Below the pieces are notes generated by a model that made no database searches, was not told the DNA's origin, and saw only the letters and a list, made by a program, of their open reading frames with translations. A program made the translations under genes and the position numbers. A stretch of DNA of 31,841 bases from Saccoglossus kowalevskii (Eukaryota > Hemichordata > Enteropneusta > Harrimaniidae): contig NW_003113962.1 of NCBI RefSeq assembly GCF_000003605.2, positions 104,002 to 135,842 on the forward strand, read 5' to 3'. Below, piece after piece: positions 1 through 9,625 of this stretch; position 1 is the first letter of the stretch; each line of letters begins with the position of its first letter.

Positions 1-1
1 T

Positions 2-391
2 ACTTTTAACAAGTTTAAACAAAATTTTGAATTTGAACCATATTTAGAACAAATCAAAAATGTGCAACACAGGGTCAGCTTCACTAAGTTTCGCATTTCT
101 TCTCACGCGTTGCCAATTGAAAAACTTAGATATAATAAAACACCTCCAGAGCAAAGGTTTTGTTTTCTATGTAATGAACAGGCTATTGGGGATGAATTTC
201 ATGTTTTACTCAATTGTAAAAATAGTCAGATTGTACAAGCTCGTACTAAATTTGAAGCTGAATTAGCAATTTATGATGATAACATTTGCAAGTTATCAAC
301 TCATGAGAAATTCAAGTGCTTGCTAGGCACTAAAGATAGCTTTATTGTCAATTGCTTGGGAAAATTTATTGATTTTATTTCTAAGCTTTAG
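2..391 (+). pseudogene. 3' end of a non-LTR retrotransposon reverse-transcriptase ORF (partial)
   Basis: The frame starting at base 2 is open from the window edge to a TAG at 389-391, giving about 129 residues, so this is the C-terminus of a longer protein cut by the window. It shows the usual end of LINE ORF2 proteins: a basic stretch VSFTKFRISSHALPIEK, then RYNKTPPEQRFC, then a putative zinc-knuckle of form C-x2-C-x(n)-H-x4-C (FCFLCNEQAIGDEFHVLLNC). Such tails occur in CR1/L2/Jockey-like clades. The catalytic RT and endonuclease domains lie outside the window, so full-length status cannot be judged. No stop or frameshift is visible in the part present, suggesting a fairly young copy. The clade is inference; the LINE-tail identity is well supported. 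Confidence 0.8.
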
Positions 392-479
392 TTTAGTCTA
401 TTGTTTTATTTGTGTTTTTCTTGACCATTGATTTATTGTATGTTTTTTTCATTCATGCTAAATTTTGTGTCAAATAAAA

Positions 480-505
480 TATCTATCTATCTATCTATCT
501 ATCTA
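480..505. repeat. (ATCT)n microsatellite, LINE tail
   Basis: About six uninterrupted 4-bp units directly after the AATAAA of the LINE 3' UTR. It reads as the element's own tail, not an independent microsatellite. Confidence 0.85.
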
Positions 506-779
506 CAATCAGAAATGTGCTTACATATGAATCCGATATACGATTTGCATCGTATTCAGCAATCATTCACCAATGACAAATACGACGAAAACCTCTCATC
601 GTGATTCTATGTTATTGCATGATAAGAAATCCTGTTTGTGATTGATCAGTTAACTTGATAATAACCATCATGTCCTCTCGTTGTACTAGTCTTATTATAT
701 ATTTATTGCATTCAATCAACATTTTGTAAGGTCAACTACGATTGGTGTTAATTTTGAAAAATTAACCATCTCATTGTTA
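506..779. other. Non-coding, AT-rich, between LINE tail and MITE
   Basis: No open frame of note, RNA gene or repeat seen; the last 8 bp are the left target-site duplication of the MITE. Confidence 0.5.
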
Positions 780-931
780 GGGCTAATCTGCACTGGCTCG
801 GAAGGTTGTAAATGATTAGCTAGTTTGAATTTGCATAACAATACTGACAATGAACGTGCATTCAACGCCACAAGTTTTTTTGTTTTTTTAGCCAATCAGA
901 ATTCATCTTCCGAGCCAGTGCAGATCAGCCG
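780..931. mobile_element. MITE with about 24-bp TIRs and an 8-bp target-site duplication
   Basis: Bases 781-804 and 907-930 are inverted copies matching at 23 of 24 positions; the inner 17 bp (CTGCACTGGCTCGGAAG and its complement) are perfect. The element is flanked by the identical octamer CATTGTTA at 772-779 and 932-939. A 152-bp non-coding body, TIRs and an 8-bp duplication are the signature of a non-autonomous DNA transposon. Eight-bp duplications are typical of hAT, but Merlin, P and some others also make them, and the TIR ends do not settle the superfamily. No transposase is present. Confidence 0.85.
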
Positions 932-1072
932 CATTGTTACACTTTGAAATGGCGTTATTTATACGTGGTGGCTGTACGCTAACTCTGCTTTCATATATGA
1001 CATAATTGTCAGATCGAATTAACAAGGAACTTAATATAAATTCAAAAGGCAATTGAATATTCTCATCATCAC

Positions 1073-1084
1073 GGGGGGGGGGGG
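1073..1084. repeat. G12 homopolymer
   Basis: Twelve consecutive G on the plus strand in an otherwise AT-rich region. Length may be unstable or a sequencing artefact. Confidence 0.8.
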
Positions 1085-3743
1085 TGCGCTAGTTAGTTTC
1101 GAGTCTGCACACCTTCGCCAGAGATAATAATGTTATCTCAAACTACATGATATCAGCAGAATAAATAACATATTCTAAAAATGCAAAACAAATTCTACTG
1201 GTTGGTCAATTTCGACATGTAAAGTAAGGTAATGTGTAGAACTGTTTGATATCAATTACCTATAATGCCTTCAGGGTCATGAATTATGATCCATCAGGGG
1301 TGAGTTGTGTACTCGTATAATGAAACTTAGATCGTGGAAGACGCGAATTATATTGCAGTTTATTATAAAATGTGTACTAACTCTAGTAGACACAGTTAAT
1401 TATCCACATAAATTTAAGTACATAAATGAGCATAAACGCTAAAATTACTTTCACAATAACATATGAATTTTTGCCCTTTCAAATTTTGACTAGCTACTGA
1501 TTTGACCAGGCCACAAGACCTTTCGGCAATACGAACAAAGATCTTTGCAACAATATCAGTTACATTAATTACCGGCGGTGGCCACAGTCGGTACCAAATC
1601 AGCGAAGAATTGGACTTGGCGCAATGAACTGAACCCGTTGGTCTTCCACTTAAATAAAATAGACTATATGTCGGGAAGTGGATGCAAACTAACCTGCCTT
1701 GTGGCAATCCTGTGCCACATCGACTGAGATGAACTATATTTTAGAAGAAACATTTTGATGTTTGAATCTGAATAATTGAAATTAGCTAAACGAAAAACGT
1801 ATCATTTTCAATATTGTATTTCGAATGTATAGAAAACAGGGGTAATGTATAGTATTACGCTTTGGGTAGTAAATTAATATAATAACCAATATAAGGAGAT
1901 GGGGTTTAGAAATGCTTTGATACAACTAAACTATCTCTAGTTGTTGTTTTAGTAGTTGAGTTACTAGGATACGCAGATAAATCTACGAACATGACGGCAG
2001 GACTTAGTCCACAAGGCTTACCACGTATTTTGCTATTCGGCTTTCTACGTGCCTTACAACTAACACCACTGATGTTCGAGTACATTGGATTATTTGGTTT
2101 CCGACCAGGCTTACAAGATAGCTGCCATAATAACGCGATATAATATATTCCCGCAGGAAATTAAAGAATACAAAGAAAACACACGTACATACAGGTAATT
2201 AGAAAACCCATCCTAAGGCATATACTGTACAAATACCACGTATAGCAATTGATAAAACAAACACGCCATGACACGTGTACCTTCTAATATAACGACGCAT
2301 TGCCACCAGCCAATCATAGACAGTTTCAACTGTATGTAATTGCGAGATCTCAAGATTACGTGTGATTTGGTAACTGGTACTGAACATGTGTTCCTATGAC
2401 GGAATTTGAATGGAAAACGACACAGCACGATGTAGTTGCTAAGGTTGAAACCATAACGACGCACCTATCTTTTCCAACGAACTGTAAATAGGTGCCAGAA
2501 ATACCAATCACAGCGTTGATACTGTTGAAATGTCGGCACCTACCCAGACACAGTTGTCGTTTTGAGTTTAATTGTTACATCCATCTACGTGTTGACGTCA
2601 CAAACTTGTTACAAAAGCGTATAGTGTAAGTGAATTGTATTTCTCGGCTAGGTTTACATATCAGCAACAGGTTTGCCAGGGAATCGGCCAGGTCACGCGA
2701 GATCTCGCCAATAATAGCTATAGCGACGCGTGGTAATGTACTTTTCGAGAAACATTTATGACGTAACTTTGACCTAGCATTAATTGCAGATTTAAATATA
2801 CAACGTCAATATCTCTATGGTTACTATTGAGTAACCCAGTATAAGCGGATACAGAATTATTCATATCGAGTAAATCTAATAGCTTGGGCACTGCCATGTT
2901 ACATGGACGTGTTATTGTGTCATAATTCTTAGACACATTTGCATTATTTGAAAAGAACACCGAGATAAATCACCACAATAAAATATCAAAAGGAGGGAGA
3001 TAAAGCCATAGAAATCCCAGAGACTCCCATCACGGTATGTATATTGTCGCTAATCTCAAATAATACCATAAAAGTCCTGGATAGAGACTGGCGCCATGCA
3101 AGGAGAAAAGTGTATCTAGATGAAAATCGATCAGGGCGGCAGAAATAACTATCTACGTTTGGTCATTATTTATTTTTACAGCTCAAAGCTTTAAGGTAAA
3201 CTTAAGGGAAAACTATAACAATTATTATCACACTTAGCGTGATAACAAAGTAACATGCGTCTTTCTTGGCCATTTGTCGTTCAGAAAGCCTTAATATTTA
3301 ATGATAAGTGCTATATCTTATCCTTTTCTCAATATATACCGATAACAGACTCAATGAATTTTGTGGGACGAAAAAACAATAATTTCCACCTACCCTATTT
3401 GGTCGAAAAAGAAGAGTTTCAGTTAATTATTTTAATGGAAAATTATTAATTGATTTTATACAAATAATTTAGCGGCAATTATTAGTAAAAATAAAACCTT
3501 ACTCGATCAGTATATAAAAACATACGATCTGGGAGTCAAAATAAAACCGCAGTCGAAATAAAACGCGCTGCATGATAGTTGGTTGAAATAAAAATAACCA
3601 ACCATAGATAGTTTAACATACGTCGTAAAGGGAATTTAAAATCCGAGAGCTCGAAACCATGACAAACTGATAATCGAACAAAAATATTAAATATAAAGCA
3701 ATTAAGCGATAAATACATCGCGTAATCAGTAAGATAATAAATG
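1085..3743. other. Non-coding stretch
   Basis: No exon could be supported on either strand. Open frames such as minus 1414-1707 lack recognisable motifs and sit in stop-poor AT-rich sequence. Small palindromes are present (for example GCGAGATCTCGC near 2697-2708), none with an assignable role. Confidence 0.4.
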
Positions 3744-3861
<118 letters not shown>

Positions 3862-4461
3862 ATAGTATAAATAAAAATTAATAGTAATAAACAGTTAATT
3901 ATGTTGGAACCAATCAATATTACTGAACGATGAGTACGGAAGAAAGGCACAAATCGCAAGAGAATCTATGAGAAGTACATGTGCAATTGCAATAAACTCT
4001 GTTCCTTAGAACTAACTTTCTTTACCAATGTCCCGCTAGCTCTAATTTAAACTATAATAATAATTATAATGAATTGAATTTATTTCACCACAAACAAACA
4101 ATTACAGTCAGTATTACAGCGTTACTAATAAAAAGAAGGAATTTGTGTAGGGGATCACTGAAATAGTTCTACTGAACTAGTCGGGTCAGTGACCCATTTT
4201 AAAGTAAACAAACTAGCATGTGAAAAATATAAATCATTAAATAAATAATATGTACATGAAGTCACTTCTTGCATAATAGTTTGTTTCTAATAATAATTAC
4301 GCTTATTACTCAACTAGCATGACCCTCAACCCGTGTACTGTGAAAATCACTTCCCCGATGATCGTACATAACTAATAACAAAACAATCAGACTAACAGTT
4401 TTTTAAGAGAATGTCAAAACATTTTTCAACCATAGATAATTACTAAACATTGAGTATTCAA
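3862..4461. other. Non-coding, AT-rich stretch
   Basis: No gene, RNA or repeat recognised on either strand. Confidence 0.4.
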
Positions 4462-4670
4462 GGCATCTTCGCAATATAAATAAGTCTGATAGAGGTGAAA
4501 AAGAAACGTTAATACACTTATTTTATAAGTGTGATTTTGTTATGGAGTTCTGGGGTGGTTCTGGGAAGTTGTGTGGAAGACATATAGGGGCTTCTTGATA
4601 TTGATATAATGGCGTATAAAAGATTCTTACAAAATGTCCAGAATATTGAATTCCATATTGCCATTAGAAA
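4462..4670 (+). pseudogene. Decayed LINE ORF2 C-terminal fragment
   Basis: One frame reads NKSDRGEKETLIHLFYKC, then DFVMEFW, before a stop at about 4597. The pattern ETLIHLFYKC...FW matches the common LINE tail E-T-L-x-H-L-F-x-x-C-x(5-7)-W seen in CR1/Jockey-type reverse-transcriptase proteins. The upstream cysteine pair expected of the knuckle is lost and stops follow, so this is a fossil. The downstream bases to about 4670 translate in another frame to a plausible continuation (RFLQNVQNIEFHIAIRK). The boundaries are approximate. Confidence 0.5.
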
Positions 4671-5851
4671 AATAAGCTCACTTTCCATATCAAAAAATGG
4701 GGAAATTTCCTTAAAATTGTAACATAAAATTTGCGGTATGGTGTAAATCCTCTAGGTATAAATGTATAACTGCTCTACAATGGGGTACATTGTGCGAGAT
4801 TTTACAATAATGTATTACATGTATCTCTTTATAGTAATGTATGAAATCTCAGTCATGAATAGCTTCTCTACAGTGAGGTACAGATCCTCAAATTATTGTA
4901 TAACTTCTACTAATCCTCACATTTGTGACTTGTATACCGTAATGTATAAGTTCTAAAAATAATTAAAACTTCACTTTATTGGAGTAATGCATATCTTTAT
5001 TACAGTGATGTAAAATGTATTTGAACTGAACAATCCAATAAAATACTATTAAATACAAAAACAAAGTCTGATAGAGGTCCACAAATGTCAAAGTAATGGA
5101 TGTCTGTCAAGGGAATTGTTACTCCTCATGTAGCATTCGACACACACCAAACACGTGAACTTGACATTTGTGATCATGATCATTCTGAATCTCGTGATAA
5201 TCACCAAAATGCCCTTTGAATGTTCTTATAAAAGATCTGATTTATTTGTTTGGATGATTTAGTAAACTCGACAGCTTGGAAGAATCTTCTCCTGTGTCTG
5301 GTAGAGCGTAGACTATATAAATGGAACTTGAGGTGAATATTCAAGATGATGCAGATGATCACAATGTTCTAAGATTCATGCAACGCGGTCAATAATTGTA
5401 AGCTATAATGATATATTTCCTTCAAACGTTAGCTGTATATGAACATCTCATGCATGTAGAGACGAGTAAGTGATAAAACTGCCGCTACGCAATGGCTTTG
5501 CTCTGTATGCTCCACTTAAGAGACTATGATCTAATCCAACAAACACATCTATCTAGGTGTTGCAACATAGACTTGAAGAATACAAGGCACTGTTTGTTTA
5601 GTAATGTATATTCATTAGAATACAATTGACATATACATAGTGACATCATCGTTAATTGTTACGGTAATCACCATTATTATTCATAACGATTTAAATTACT
5701 GAAACCGAGAAGTATTGGAAGACCTGTCAATGTCTATTGAATCATCATCATAATTGCATTGGTGTCATCAAATGGGTATCATTTTCTTGGAAGTGACATT
5801 TGAGACATCGTAGACACACATATTTCAAATGTCAAAACAAATTTTAAGCCC
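4671..5851. other. Non-coding; probably includes the HS1BP3-like 3' UTR
   Basis: No open frame recognised. On the minus strand this follows the HS1BP3-like stop codon. The first clear AATAAA on that strand is the complement of 5241-5246, about 600 nt downstream, and is a candidate polyadenylation signal. The 3' end of the transcript is inference. Confidence 0.3.
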
Positions 5852-6107
5852 TTAAAATAAATCTAGGGTAACTTCTTTTTCATCGGTGTTGTCTTTGATG
5901 TACTTCATTATATCATCCTGTCCAAATCCACCACTCGCATCTCCTGTCGCCATGGAGAACAGGTCTTCTTTTTCATCCTTGGCCACATTTTTTGTCTCAG
6001 CAGTTGGTTTTGGTGGAGGTTTAGGTTTAGGTAATAGCTGAGGTTTTGGCGACTTCTTGGGGGTGGCTTTGTCTAGTTTAAGCAGTTTATCGAGATCGTC
6101 TTCAATT
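5852..6107 (-). CDS. HS1BP3: HS1-binding protein 3 homologue, last coding exon
   Basis: Minus-strand exon with acceptor TTTTTTTGTAAATAG at its 5' end, entered in phase 2, ending in TAA at 5852-5854. It encodes 84 residues: an acidic/leucine segment IEDDLDKLLKLDK, a Lys/Pro-rich linker with PKPQLLPKPKPPPKP, then DLFSM and a C-terminal DDIMKYIKDN ending in LDLF. Vertebrate HS1BP3 ends in the same order: E-E-D-L-D-Q-I-L, a PKPQLKPKPP-type proline stretch, M-D-I-L-Q-Y-I-Q, and a final SLF. HS1BP3 is a PX-domain protein first found as a partner of the HS1 (HCLS1) SH3 domain, with reported roles in membrane lipid regulation and autophagy. The proline-rich part here would be the SH3 ligand. Family assignment comes from remembered motif order, not a search. 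Confidence 0.75.
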
Positions 6108-6717
6108 CTATTTACAAAAAAATCACAAAAAAACTTTTCAACATTTAAATAATAATACTACACGAGACTGAACTAGGTGAAGATAATGTTTAATTTTAAA
6201 CAAAAAATATATTCCCTTGGAGCATCGTTCACTAAGAAGTTCACCGCCGAGACGTGTATATGCATGACTATTATAATGGGCGTGTGCATGTATCTAAGTA
6301 CTCCAGCTTGACAATTGTGTTTGGTTGACAAATATTTAAATACTGTTCAATGATACAGTGGTTATCAAGATTGCATCTTGCAATAATATTACACCGGGTG
6401 TATGACTTCAAAATCGCCAACGTTAATAACAACATTCTAAGAACGTTGAAGGACGACAATACCCGGAGCACATACAATTCATAAATAACCGACGCCCAAT
6501 TTTCATGGACACATTCTGCTGATCGAAATTGCAAATCCAAAAACACTCTACGGGGAAGAGAGTCGCACAATAGATTATATGGTCCAATCAGTGGAAACAT
6601 ATATAATAGCATGTACCCTAAGGCATATAACCGAGGAGTGACGTTAGTATAACGATCTGAGCCTTAATTGGGAAGTAGTCTTTCTTGTGTAGTCAAAATC
6701 TTATCTACATCAAATAA

Positions 6718-6803
6718 CTGACATATATATTGTACACAGCTGTTCTCAACTGACATATATATAGTACACAGCTGTTCTCAACTGAAATATATATATATAT
6801 ATA
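6718..6803. repeat. Two 32-bp direct repeats grading into (AT)n
   Basis: Units at 6718-6749 and 6750-6781 differ at one or two positions and share GTACACAGCTGTTCTCAA. A third partial unit begins at 6782 and runs into an AT dinucleotide tract (about 6786-6803). The block lies inside the intron between the two HS1BP3-like exons, 25 bp from the donor. Confidence 0.85.
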
Positions 6804-6829
6804 CGTGTCCGCTCTTATATAATACTAAC

Positions 6830-6974
6830 GTTAACAGCTCATCTGTATCTTCATCTTCGTCCACTATTTTCACACTGTTGTCGTCATCTTGTGGTACGAA
6901 TATCTGATCTCTTTTCATTGATGGCTCCATCTCTAGGTCTTGTTCCTCGAATAATAATAATGCTGCTGAACTAA
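6830..6974 (-). CDS. HS1BP3: HS1-binding protein 3 homologue, penultimate exon
   Basis: Minus-strand exon with donor C|GTTAGT at 6830/6829. Its terminal AC joins the first A of the next exon to form ACA (Thr), so the reading frame runs ELL-T-IEDDLDK across a 722-bp intron. Two acceptors four bases apart are possible (CAACAG before 6974, or TTAG before 6970); the first is preferred. The exon encodes about 48 acidic residues with FEEQDLEMEP near the start and VDEDEDTDELL at the end. Vertebrate HS1BP3 has FFEEQDQ in the acidic region after its PX domain, which supports the same gene. PX-domain exons should lie further upstream on the minus strand; I could not find them in the window. Confidence 0.7.
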
Positions 6975-7020
6975 CTGTTGGTAACAACACAGATGGTATT
7001 TAGTAATTTCTTTCAAATTT

Positions 7021-7393
7021 ACCTTTCAGCAACACTGAAAAATGAAACTGGTATTACTAAAATAGAATTGCATTAAACTGACAGGAAATATGTATTTTAT
7101 ATCACCTTTAAAATCATGGCACTTTCACTAGTTTTTGAAGACAGATAGGTAAAACGAATACCTCGAGCATTCGTCTGAAAACTACTACAAGCATGCTTGT
7201 TACAATGAGGAGAGAGTGGCTCGGAATTGTGAACTGTCAAATAGCCCGTGGTGCAAAGTCAACACAGTAACAATTCATTTAATTGGACCAAATGTACGTG
7301 CTGGATAAGGAAATTCTCACGGGCATGGTCATTATGGTTTGGATAAGTATGCCACACACAAGTAGTAGTAGGTCACAGCCCGGTTCATGTGAA
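7021..7393. other. Probable intron of the HS1BP3-like gene
   Basis: No confident exon. A 69-bp stretch at 7106-7174 (minus) has acceptor- and donor-like ends but cannot join the next exon in frame. Confidence 0.35.
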
Positions 7394-7520
7394 CGCAATA
7401 TGTGAATATATGCGATGACGTGACTGTAAAACAATGGCGTGATGTGCCTATACGCAATGGCATGATAAATACTGTACATAATGGCGTGCTATTTGGAGGA
7501 CTGTTGTGTCGTAATATGTG
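7394..7520. repeat. Degenerate left flank of the 25-bp minisatellite
   Basis: Diverged units recognisable by TGCGATGACGTGACTGTA and ACGCAATGGCATGAT. The GTGACTGTA...CAATGGCGTGA pattern recurs on the right side of the core near 8820-8870, so these flanks look like the older part of the array. Confidence 0.7.
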
Positions 7521-8770
7521 GATGTACGCTATAGCGTGATATGTGGATGTACGCGATAGCGTGATATGTGGATGTACGCGATAGCGTGATATGTGGATCT
7601 ACGCGATAGCGTGACAGGTGGATGTACGCTATAGCGTGATATGTGGATGTACTCGATAGAGTGATATATGGATGTACGCGATAGCGTGATAGGTGGATGT
7701 ACGCTATAGCGTGATATATGGATGTACGCTATAGCGTAATATGTGGATGTACGCTATAGCGTGATATGTGGATGTACGCTATAGCGTGATAGGTGGATGT
7801 ACGCTATAGCGTGATATGTGGATGTACGCTATAGCGTGATATGTGGATGTACGCTATAGCGTGATAGGTGGATGTACGCTATAGCGTGTTAGGTGGATGT
7901 ACGCTATAGCGTGTTAGGTGGATGTACGCTATAGCGTGATAGGTGGATGTACGCTATAGCGTGATAGGTGGATGTACGCGATAGCGTGATATGTGGATGT
8001 ACGCTATAGCGTGATATGTGGATGTACGCGATAGCGTGACAGGTGGATGTACGCTATAGCGTGATATGTGTATGTACGCTATAGCGTGATATGTAGATGT
8101 ACGCTATAGCGTGACAGGTGGATGTACGCTATAGCGTGATAGGTGGATGTACGCGATAGCGTGATATGTGGATGTACGCTATAGCGTGATATGTGGATGT
8201 ACGCGATAGCGTGACAGGTGGATGTACGCTATAGCGTGATATGTGGATGTACGCTATAGCGTGATATATGGATGTACGCGATAGCGTGACATGTGGATGT
8301 ACGCTATAGCGTGATATGTGGATGTACGCGATAGCGTGATATGTGGATGTACGCTATAGCGTAATATGTGGATGTACGCTATAGCGTGATAGGTGGATGT
8401 ACGCTATAGCGTGATAGGTGGATGTACGCTATAGCGTGATAGGTGGATGTACGCTATAGCGTGATATGTGGATGTACGCTATAGCGTGATATGTGGATGT
8501 ACGCTATAGCGTGATAGGTGGATGCACGCTATAGCGTGATATGTGGATGTACGCTATAGCGTGACAAGTGGATGTACGCTATAGCGTGATAGGTGGATGT
8601 ACGCTATAGCGTGACAGGTGGATGTACGCTATAGCGTGATAGGTGGATGTACGCTATAGCGTAATATGTGGGTGTACGCGATAGCGTGATAGGTGGATGT
8701 ACGTTATAGCGTGATAGGTGGATGTACGCGATAGCGTGATAGGTGATTGTACGCTATAGCGTGATAGGGT
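7521..8770. repeat. 25-bp minisatellite core, about 50 units, palindromic
   Basis: Fifty units follow one another at exactly 25 bp with no indel from 7521 to 8770. Each begins GATGTACGC and contains a 12-bp core, ACGCTATAGCGT in about 36 units by hand count, which is a perfect palindrome. About 12 units have ACGCGATAGCGT, which keeps the 4-bp arms. The unit ends in variants GATATGTG, GATAGGTG or GACAGGTG. Since 25 is not a multiple of 3, it is not a protein repeat. Its position, upstream on the minus strand of the HS1BP3-like exons, suggests an intron of that gene (inference). Confidence 0.97.
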
Positions 8771-9535
8771 GGATGTACGCGACAGCGTGATATGTGATGT
8801 ACGCGGTGGCGTGAAATGTGACTGTATGCAATGGCGTGAAATGTGACTGTACGCAATGGCGTAACGTGCGGATGTACCTAATGGTGTGATATGAAGATGT
8901 ACTTGATGACTTAACGTGTGGATGTACCTGATATCGTGATATGTGGATTTACGCGATGGTGTAACGTGTTGATGTACATGTACCTGATGGCGTGATATGT
9001 GGATATATGCGATGGCGTAACGTGTGGGTGTACCTGATGGCGTGATATGTGGATGTACGCGATGACGTAACGTGTGGGTGTACCTGATGACGTGATATGT
9101 GGATGTACGCGATGGCGTAACGTGTGGATGTACGCGATGGTGTGATATGTGGGTGTACGCGATGGCGTAACGTGTGGATGTACCTGATGGCGTGATATGT
9201 GGATGTATGCGATGGCGTAACGTGTGGATGTACCTGATGGCGTGATATGTGGATGTACGCGATGGCGTAACTTGTGGCTATGCTTGATGGCGTGATATGT
9301 AGATTTACGCGATGGCGTAACGTGTGGATGTACTCGATGGCGTGATATGTGGATGTACGCGATGGTGTAACGTGTGGATGTACCTGTTGGCGTGATATGT
9401 GGATGTACCTGATGACGTGATATGTGGATTTACGCGATGGCGTAACGCGTGGCTGTACCTGATGGCGTGTTATGCAGATATATGCGATGGCGTAGCGTGT
9501 GGCTGTACCTGATGGCGTGATATGTACGCGATGAT
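8771..9535. repeat. Right flank of the 25-bp minisatellite with 50-bp higher-order repeat
   Basis: Units here carry GATGGCG in place of GATAGCG. From about 9000 to 9500 two unit types alternate, one with TACCTGATGGCGTGATATG and one with TACGCGATGGCGTAACGTG, giving a strict 50-bp period (for example matching starts at 9021, 9071, 9121, 9171 and 9221). Units become more diverged toward 9535, where the array ends. Confidence 0.93.
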
Positions 9536-9611
9536 GTCAGATATGTCTATTTCGATTTGAAACAGATGTTGGAAACGTTGAAAGGTTACAGATTCATGCC
9601 TAAAAATATCG

Positions 9612-9625
9612 TCAACACGTGTTGA
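9612..9625. other. 14-bp perfect palindrome with an E-box core
   Basis: TCAACACGTGTTGA is a perfect palindrome centred on CACGTG, the canonical bHLH E-box. It lies about 80 bp beyond the minisatellite. A regulatory role is only a possibility; such sites also arise by chance. Confidence 0.3.

Larger units (their letters stand above)
1..505 (+). mobile_element. LINE 3' end with microsatellite tail
   Basis: After the ORF stop comes about 80 bp of 3' UTR, an AATAAA hexamer at 473-478, and immediately a run of ATCT units to about 505. CR1/L2-type LINEs commonly end in short tandem repeats instead of poly(A), so the tail marks the element's 3' boundary. The 5' boundary is outside the window. Confidence 0.75.

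Noticed and set aside
1414-1707. 97-residue minus-strand frame
   Set aside because: No domain or convincing splice context; composition like chance frames.
6271-6612. 113-residue minus-strand frame
   Set aside because: Lies wholly within the intron between the two HS1BP3-like exons and shows no motif.
7106-7174. 69-bp exon-like segment on the minus strand (TTTTCAG acceptor, AAG|GTGAT donor)
   Set aside because: Only one frame is open, and it ends in phase 0, which cannot join the next HS1BP3-like exon (needs phase 1 or 2).
7394-9535. CRISPR-like array
   Set aside because: Regular 25-bp tandem units with no unique spacers, in a eukaryotic genome; it is a minisatellite.
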